A stretch of DNA of 12,433 bases from Terriglobia bacterium (GTDB lineage: Bacteria > Acidobacteriota > Terriglobia > UBA7540), in contig JASIKV010000085.1 in assembly GCA_030049455.1 (NCBI GenBank), positions 1-12,433 of the forward strand, read 5' to 3'. The position numbers and the translations under genes are program-made. This document shows positions 7,280-12,433 of the stretch, piece by piece (position 1 is the first letter of the stretch; every line of letters begins with the position of its first letter). A model generated the notes under the pieces. The model did no database searches, was not told where the DNA came from, and saw only the letters and a program-made list of their open reading frames with translations.

Positions 7280-7535
7280 CAGCGGTTCCAACGATTCACC
7301 CTTAACTATGCGCAAAACCTGCTCCACCTGCCCTCACGAATGCCGTACATCCGGTCATGGAGATTAACGGTGGCGTCAGAATAATGAACTTATAGCTTGA
7401 AATTGTCTCCAACTTCGACGGGCGCTGCCGGGTCCCCAGGGCCGGTGATCCCCTGCTCGTCAGTCAACCTGCGCGCAGAAAATCCCTGCAGATCCTGGAT
7501 CGTAGGAATGCCGCGCTCGCAGATCCGGCAAATAC

Positions 7536-10500
7536 CTAGAACACCAGTCTCATTCCCAGTTGCATGGTCCGAGGCTGGTAGTCGCTGTTGACCTCGGCAT
7601 TACCAATGTTATTTGCTCCATTGCAAGGCTGTCCCGCAGGCGTCTCGCCGCTGCAAAACAGATTCACGCCACTCCACTGGGGATGATTGAAAGAGTTGAA
7701 GGTTTCCCAGCGAACCTGCAGGGTGGAATGTTCACTGTGGAACCATGGAAGTCCGAAATTCTTGATGAGGCTCAGGTCCCAGTCGTTCCGGCCGGGGCCG
7801 GTCAGGGCAAACTTCCCCATGTACCCGAACATGCCGGATTCGCCGTTCGAATAGAGTTGGGGGGCCGTGATCTGCTCGATGGCTCCTGGGTTGAACCAGG
7901 TTGGCGTGGGTCCGTATACAGGGTCGTCGACCGTGCCTTTATCTATCTGGACTTTGCCCAGAGAGTTACACGTCACGCCCCCGCCCACCGCGCTGGACAT
8001 CCCGGCGAGACCGCAAGAGACGCCGATGGGATTTCCGGTTGCAAAGGTGGTGATGCCGCCAAATTGCCATCCCGCCAATGCGCCATGGAGGAGATGGTTG
8101 CTGGAGTGGGCAAAGAACGGCAGCATGTAGACATAGTTCATTGTCAACACCTGCGCCTGGTTGTCGGCGGAATTTCCATACCAGCGGCTAAGGTGATAAT
8201 CATCATCGGTGTTGCCCGAATTTTCGCTGCCGCCGGCGCCAAGGAGGTCGTCTAATTCATGGGCCCACGTATAAACAGCTTGGAAAGTCATGCCGTGTCC
8301 GACGGGGTGACGATAGTTGAGCTGCAGGGCATTATAGTTCGAGACGCCCGTCGCTTCCCACTGATTGATCTCCGAATATCCACTAAACGGGGCGAAGGCG
8401 TACGCCGGGTCTGCCTGGTTGATGAGGGCGTCCTGCACGTCGCAGTTTCCGGAGTCGTCACAATAGGGGGTTCCCGCCAGAGACGGCACATTCACAGTGT
8501 TTATTCCGTCTAGAACCTGGTTGACGTTCCGTGCCCGCGTGAGGTGGCGCCCCAAGTTCCCCACATAGGCCACGCTCACCAGGTTGTTACCGCGAAACTC
8601 GTGTTCCACCGTCAGGTTGAACTGCTGAAACTCCGGCAAATGCTGAAACAGCGGTTGGGAATTTGTGTATCCCACCGGCAGAATTCCGGGAGGCGCCACA
8701 CTCGGATAGCCCCAGTTATTGATAAAGTTTGTGGTCAGGAAAGTCCAGCGCGGGACATTTCCATCGCGCCCGGAACTAAGCACATGGGCATTGCCAGAAT
8801 CGAAGGTGAGGCCATAACCGCCGCGAATGGACGTCTTGCCCGAGCCACGCGGGTCCCACGCAAAACCAAACCGCGGCGAGGGCGTTGCATGCGTCACGTC
8901 GGTACAGCCGCGAGGAATCGATCCTACGCCGCAGGCGTCGAGCCCATTGCCATAGACCAGTGGGGTATCGCCCGTGCCCGCCACCAGGCCGCCATCTTCA
9001 AACTCGGCTTCATCAGCCAAGCTGTACTGACTGGGCACAAATATCGATGAGACCGGCGACTGGCTGACATCCGCGAAGGGGGTCACGTAATAGTACCGGA
9101 TCCCCAGATTGAGTGTAAGCCGTCGTGTGACTCTCCAGTCGTCCTGGAGATAGGGCTCAAAGTCCCAGGCGCGGTAATGTCCCTCAGGGATCCCTCCCAC
9201 CAATTGGCCATTCAAAACAGCCCCGCCTTGCCCAAAGGAATACAAATTACCCAAGAAGAAGTCGGCCATGCCGTTCCCGGTCGTGTTAGGGCCGGCATTC
9301 GCGAACGTGAGCGCACCCTCCGGCTCATCCCCACCAAAAACACTGTTGTTCAGCCGAACCCGACGGAGGTACATGCCGAACTTCAGGGTATGTTTCCCCC
9401 GCAGCCAAACCGCGTCATCTCGGAGAGTCGGGCTGGAATCCCAGAAAAGAAGTACTTCCCCCGGGTTTTGCGCAAAACCCGGACCTCCACCCCCCACGCT
9501 AATGCCGGGCAAAAGCTTACCGATCGGTGCAATCCCTGACGCAGCCGCCGGGAAAATGTTTCCGACCTGCAAACCAGCGGCAGGGTACAGGACCGAGCCG
9601 GAGACGGAATCAATTCCTGTGACCAAAGGATTGACGTTATCGTTCTGCGATTGATAAGCAAAAATCAAGGCGTTCACCAGGTTCGGCCGGATGGTGTAGG
9701 TAAGGTTCAGGAGCTCATTTCTCGCGGGCGCAAACTCTTTGTCCTCGGTGGTTGGGTAAGAGTTGCCATAATAGGCCGGTATCGCTGTGTCATTCTCGCG
9801 GTCCTGGGTAACACGGCCGAAAAGGCGAAGGTTGGTGCTGATGTTGTGGTCCACCCGCAGCGAGTCCTCGCGCCAGTTGAAGGGAACGCTGAAGGCTCTG
9901 ATGTAAATGTTGGGCTGAACGTTGGGCAGCGGGACATAGGCGTTGAGCAACGTTGTGGCGATGGGGCTGACGGGCACCGTGTCGTCGGCGTAGGTGGTTC
10001 CTGTCGTCAAATTGGTGGGCAGCGCGCAACCCGAGGCAACCACGGCATTGTAACTGGAAGACGATGGATCGCATTGGCTGAAGTTTCCGCTACGTTCCAG
10101 CACCGAAGGAACGGTAGTGTTGATGATCGTGCCGGTCCGGTCATAGCGCCATTCCTCGGAAAGGAAGAAAAACGTCTTATCCTTGTGGGTGTTGTAAACC
10201 CCCGGAATATACAAGGGGCCACCTAAGGTGAACCCAAAGTCGTTGTGCCTGGCCGGCGCGATGGGCTCGCTGGCTCGATTCAGAAACCAATCATTGGCGT
10301 TGAGGACGCTGTTACGTACAAATTCAAACGCCGAGCCATGGAAGTTGCTGGTGCCGGCTTTGGACACCATCTCAATCGCCGCGGCGCCCGTCCGGGGCAG
10401 CGCGGCGCTGTAATTCGACGTCGAGATCCGAAACTCCGCAATCATCTCGAGACTGGGGAAAACCTGAAGCGAATCGCTTCCCGAGCTGGGGTCCACTGTA

Positions 10501-11093
10501 GAAACGCCGTCGATATCCCAAGCCAATCCGGTGCCGGGCATGCCATTGATGGCAATATATTGGTCGCCTATCATGCCCGAGGGCGTAAAGGGAGTGAAGG
10601 TGTTGCCCGGTGCCGCGCCGGGGACGAGCAGGGCAAGATCGGTAAAGTTCCTTGCCGGTATATTCAGCTCGCTGATTTGCGTACTGGTGATGACAGTGTT
10701 GACGGTTCCCGTCTCAGTGTCAACCTTCGGGACATTGCCAAGCACCGTCACCTGCTGCTGCGAGGTTCCAACTTGCAGGCGCAAATCCACGCGGAGCGTC
10801 TGCCCGGCGGCGACGGTGAAACCGGTGCGGGTGAGTTTCTCAAAGCCGGTCACCTCAGCGGTCACCGTATAATCGCCGATGGGGATCAGTGGGGCGGTAT
10901 ATTCACCGTCCGTGTTGGAGACGCAATCGCGTGTAAACCCTTTGGCCGCGTTTGATACCGTGATTTTGGCGTTGGGAACCACCGCCCCGGTCGAGTCTGT
11001 CACGGTGCCCACGATGGTAGCGACATCCTGCGCCGAGGCCACAACCGGCACAAGGAGCAACGCTAACAGTAAGAAAAAGTGTCGTGTACTCAT
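7536..11093 (-). CDS. Oar-like TonB-dependent outer-membrane receptor with carboxypeptidase-regulatory-like domain
   Basis: A complete 1,185-aa protein from the ATG at 11093, chosen over an upstream in-frame start at 11123 because AAGGAGG lies 6 nt before it and the protein then opens with a Sec signal (FFLLLALLLVPVVASA, cleavage after about residue 21). Residues about 24-110 form a carboxypeptidase-regulatory-like beta-sandwich (IVGTVTDSTGAVVPNAKITV, then GEYTAPLIPIGDYTV). Residues about 120-250 fit a plug domain (ITSTQISELNIPARNF, INGMPGTGLAWDIDGVS). The rest is a beta-barrel with many aromatic/Asn-rich strands ending in MQLGMRLVF, a terminal Phe as used for barrel assembly. Such receptors take up large substrates, often glycans or peptides, with TonB-ExbBD energy, and are expanded in Acidobacteriota. 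No SusD-type partner lies nearby in this window. Position between hydrolases C and B suggests uptake of their substrate or product (inference). Confidence 0.95.
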   Translation of the reverse strand: MSTRHFFLLLALLLVPVVASAQDVATIVGTVTDSTGAVVPNAKITVSNAAKGFTRDCVSNTDGEYTAPLIPIGDYTVTAEVTGFEKLTRTGFTVAAGQTLRVDLRLQVGTSQQQVTVLGNVPKVDTETGTVNTVITSTQISELNIPARNFTDLALLVPGAAPGNTFTPFTPSGMIGDQYIAINGMPGTGLAWDIDGVSTVDPSSGSDSLQVFPSLEMIAEFRISTSNYSAALPRTGAAAIEMVSKAGTSNFHGSAFEFVRNSVLNANDWFLNRASEPIAPARHNDFGFTLGGPLYIPGVYNTHKDKTFFFLSEEWRYDRTGTIINTTVPSVLERSGNFSQCDPSSSSYNAVVASGCALPTNLTTGTTYADDTVPVSPIATTLLNAYVPLPNVQPNIYIRAFSVPFNWREDSLRVDHNISTNLRLFGRVTQDRENDTAIPAYYGNSYPTTEDKEFAPARNELLNLTYTIRPNLVNALIFAYQSQNDNVNPLVTGIDSVSGSVLYPAAGLQVGNIFPAAASGIAPIGKLLPGISVGGGGPGFAQNPGEVLLFWDSSPTLRDDAVWLRGKHTLKFGMYLRRVRLNNSVFGGDEPEGALTFANAGPNTTGNGMADFFLGNLYSFGQGGAVLNGQLVGGIPEGHYRAWDFEPYLQDDWRVTRRLTLNLGIRYYYVTPFADVSQSPVSSIFVPSQYSLADEAEFEDGGLVAGTGDTPLVYGNGLDACGVGSIPRGCTDVTHATPSPRFGFAWDPRGSGKTSIRGGYGLTFDSGNAHVLSSGRDGNVPRWTFLTTNFINNWGYPSVAPPGILPVGYTNSQPLFQHLPEFQQFNLTVEHEFRGNNLVSVAYVGNLGRHLTRARNVNQVLDGINTVNVPSLAGTPYCDDSGNCDVQDALINQADPAYAFAPFSGYSEINQWEATGVSNYNALQLNYRHPVGHGMTFQAVYTWAHELDDLLGAGGSENSGNTDDDYHLSRWYGNSADNQAQVLTMNYVYMLPFFAHSSNHLLHGALAGWQFGGITTFATGNPIGVSCGLAGMSSAVGGGVTCNSLGKVQIDKGTVDDPVYGPTPTWFNPGAIEQITAPQLYSNGESGMFGYMGKFALTGPGRNDWDLSLIKNFGLPWFHSEHSTLQVRWETFNSFNHPQWSGVNLFCSGETPAGQPCNGANNIGNAEVNSDYQPRTMQLGMRLVF

Positions 11094-11099
11094 GCCTCT

Positions 11100-11106
11100 C
11101 CTCCTT
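11100..11106 (-). promoter_or_regulatory. Strong ribosome binding site of the TonB-dependent receptor
   Basis: AAGGAGG on the minus strand, 6 nt before the ATG at 11093. This decides the receptor's start. Confidence 0.8.
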
Positions 11107-11164
11107 AAAGTTTCCCGACGCAAGTAGATGGGCCGGATTTTCCATTTTCCTTCGCATGGCGTCT

Positions 11165-11192
11165 ATAATCTTCTTGCAATTCTTTGTAACAA
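11165..11192 (-). promoter_or_regulatory. Candidate sigma-70-like promoter for the receptor gene
   Basis: On the minus strand TTGTTA (11192-11187) and GATTAT (11170-11165) are separated by 16 nt. Each matches the -35/-10 consensus at 4 of 6 positions. It lies about 70-100 bp before the receptor start, and its -35 element is inside the proximal 17-bp box, which would suit control by a protein binding that box. The match is modest and could be chance. Confidence 0.3.
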
Positions 11193-11199
11193 GACTATC
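11183..11199. repeat. 17-bp box, copy 1 (receptor-proximal)
   Basis: TTTGTAACAAGACTATC on the plus strand. It matches copy 2 at 15 of 17 positions, the only difference being AG versus GA in the middle. It lies 90-106 bp upstream of the receptor start codon. Confidence 0.6.
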
Positions 11200-11349
11200 T
11201 ACAACCTCAGGACGGCGCGCTTTGCCCATCCCCACTGTGGCTGAATGGGAAATCGGTGTCCCGCTTTTTTTTGAAGGGAATTGCCTCAGGTGCTTGTGAG
11301 ATGCGCTGTCAAAGGTGCGGCGGCAGCCCCGGTCATCCGTTGACGTGTT

Positions 11350-11366
11350 TTTGTAACAGAACTATC
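11350..11366. repeat. 17-bp box, copy 2 (receptor-distal)
   Basis: TTTGTAACAGAACTATC on the plus strand, in the same orientation as copy 1 and 167 bp away, close to 16 helical turns. No further copy was noticed by eye elsewhere in the window. Confidence 0.6.
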
Positions 11367-11387
11367 GGGTAACTTCCCATCGGTCGC

Positions 11388-11415
11388 GATCACCTTCCAT
11401 CCGAGTACGGTGATC
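11388..11415. repeat. Inverted repeat just downstream of paralog C
   Basis: GATCACC (11388-11394) and GGTGATC (11409-11415) are perfect 7-bp inverted arms around a 14-nt loop, starting 5 nt after the stop codon of paralog C. No T-run follows on the minus strand, so it is a poor intrinsic terminator. It could be a weak stem-loop, an operator, or chance. Confidence 0.35.
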
Positions 11416-11420
11416 CCCAA

Positions 11421-12433
11421 TCATTCAGCGGAGACGTGCAGATACAGCACGGCATCACCTGCAAAGGGTGGTGTAAAAGCATGTTCTTCGCCGGAAACAG
11501 TGACGCTTCCGGTATCCGCAATCCGATTGGTGGCCGGATTGAACCATTCAAACCGGTATGTCCCCGCCGGCATGTTCACGGTGAAGGCTCCGGATGCAGG
11601 CTGGTAAACCAGATACTCAGCACCACGGTTTGCCAAACAGAAATTCGTGCTGGATAGCGCGCCTTGCGGGGTCATGGCGGCCAGCTTCATTCGATTGGCG
11701 TAGGTCTCCGCGCTGCCCATGGCGTCGCGGATGACATCCCAATATTTATCCGGCTTTACGCCGATCTCCGGATCCACGGTCGATCCTTCCGGATGGTTCC
11801 GGTTCTTCCATTTGGTCAGATAGGGATCCATGAAGGCCACATTGTTCCCCGCTGCGAAGTTTTCCCAAACCCACTGGCGCTGGCCCTGCGGCCCATCGTG
11901 TTCGATGTCGCCCCAACCATAGGCGTGGTCCGTATCGTTGATGATAACCTTCTTGCCGTCAGAAGGCGGCACGCGGCTGCCCGCTGAGATCCAATCCGCG
12001 GGGCTGTTGTAGAGGGTCAAGTCCGACCCGCCGACCCACTGAAACGTCATGCCGATCGGATGCTGCTTGGGCTTGCCCGCTTCGTAGTGCTTCACATATT
12101 CGATGACTCGAAACTGCCAATTATCCGAGAAGGGTGACCCCGATTCGTTTGAAACCTCATAAAGAACGTTGTCGAGGTCGTTCACGGTATCGACAACTTT
12201 TCGGATATACGCCGTTTCAATATCCCAGACCGCGTCCGGCATCACGGAGGTGTTCGAGGGGCAGGTTCCCGGGCAATCGATGTGGTTGATGTTGTTCGTT
12301 ACCACAAACGGATCTCCGTCATTAGGGTTCGTATCAAATTGCCACTCGAAGCCATTAAAAAGCATCACGGAGACGTAGATTCCGTTCTGACCGGCCACCA
12401 TGGTGCGCTCCCTCATGCGGTCAAAGTAGCTCT
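11421..12433 (-). CDS. Glycoside-hydrolase-like protein (paralog C), N-terminus outside window
   Basis: The frame is open to the right edge and encodes about 336 residues, the C-terminal two-thirds of a protein like A and B. The first visible residues, SYFDRMRER, align with EYFDRMRAR of A, so the start lies beyond the window; the ATG at 12416 is internal. Landmarks are YVSVMLFNGFEW, VLYEVSNESGS (Asn-Glu, Glu codon at 12144-12146), LYNSPADW, NDTDH, WVWENF and FMDPYLTKW, then a beta-sandwich with EYLVYQPASGAFTV and FTPPFAGDAVLYL. It keeps both the Asn-Glu pair and the MDPY motif, so it looks the most canonical of the three. It is closest to A around the Asn-Glu motif (19 of 22 residues identical), but shares MDPY and the FTPPFxGDAVLYL end with B. 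Its export signal cannot be seen. The stop is 327 bp before the receptor gene. Confidence 0.85.
   Translation of the reverse strand, partial: SYFDRMRERTMVAGQNGIYVSVMLFNGFEWQFDTNPNDGDPFVVTNNINHIDCPGTCPSNTSVMPDAVWDIETAYIRKVVDTVNDLDNVLYEVSNESGSPFSDNWQFRVIEYVKHYEAGKPKQHPIGMTFQWVGGSDLTLYNSPADWISAGSRVPPSDGKKVIINDTDHAYGWGDIEHDGPQGQRQWVWENFAAGNNVAFMDPYLTKWKNRNHPEGSTVDPEIGVKPDKYWDVIRDAMGSAETYANRMKLAAMTPQGALSSTNFCLANRGAEYLVYQPASGAFTVNMPAGTYRFEWFNPATNRIADTGSVTVSGEEHAFTPPFAGDAVLYLHVSAE

Larger units (their letters stand above)
11094..11420. other. 327-bp non-coding region between paralog C and the receptor gene
   Basis: No convincing gene on either strand. Several short frames cross it, but they overlap neighbouring genes out of frame and show no domain pattern. 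It holds the receptor's ribosome site, a candidate promoter, two 17-bp near-repeats and a 7-bp inverted repeat just after the stop of paralog C (listed separately). It is the longest gene-free stretch in the window and probably the main regulatory region of the locus. Confidence 0.7.

Noticed and set aside
7271..7535. Possible terminator or promoter between the receptor gene and paralog B
   Set aside because: I found no GC stem followed by a T-run and no well-spaced -35/-10 pair. Some AT-rich sequence near 7375-7405 is suggestive but not enough to call.
10903..11235. Minus-strand frame of 110 aa spanning the receptor start and its upstream region
   Set aside because: It overlaps the receptor's signal peptide region in another frame, and the receptor has the strong ribosome site. 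The basic N-terminal part shows no convincing DNA-binding fold.

Overview
The window reads as part of a catabolic locus from a Gram-negative bacterium, most likely an Acidobacteriota member (Bryobacterales/Solibacteres-like). This is inferred from a very large Oar-type TonB-dependent receptor (about 1,185 aa, with an N-terminal carboxypeptidase-regulatory-like domain), several Tat-type signal peptides on soluble enzymes, and moderately high GC. No marker gene (rRNA, tRNA, ribosomal protein) is present to prove the lineage. Every gene I can support lies on the minus strand, so transcription runs from the right edge to the left. No RNA gene, CRISPR array, insertion sequence or prophage gene was seen.

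Layout in the direction of transcription: (C) a secreted glycoside-hydrolase-like protein, truncated at its N-terminus by the right edge (11421..12433). Then 327 bp of non-coding DNA with two near-identical 17-bp boxes and a candidate promoter. Then the large TonB-dependent receptor (7536..11093). Then (B) a second hydrolase paralog with a Sec signal (5726..7270). Then a PLP-dependent D-threonine-aldolase/D-serine-dehydratase-like enzyme (4431..5600) whose Tat signal peptide lies just upstream in another frame (5606..5677). Then (A) a third hydrolase paralog with a Tat signal (2831..4411). Then a cyclase-family metal-dependent hydrolase (1717..2673), a short-chain dehydrogenase (892..1641) and an IlvD/Edd-family sugar-acid-type dehydratase cut by the left edge (1..872).

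How the parts may work together (inference): the receptor would import an oligomeric or glycosidic ligand across the outer membrane. The exported hydrolase-like proteins would act on it outside the cytoplasm. The dehydrogenase, cyclase-family hydrolase and IlvD/Edd dehydratase would form a cytoplasmic oxidation / ring-opening / dehydration route from a sugar or sugar acid towards a 2-keto-3-deoxy acid. Gaps from B down to the left edge are short (48, 19, 157, 75 and 19 bp), consistent with one or two transcripts. The most unusual points are the three co-located, catalytically divergent hydrolase paralogs, the different export signals on A and B, the exported PLP enzyme with an apparent frame break in its signal and no recognisable metal-ligand motif, and the paired boxes upstream of the receptor gene.
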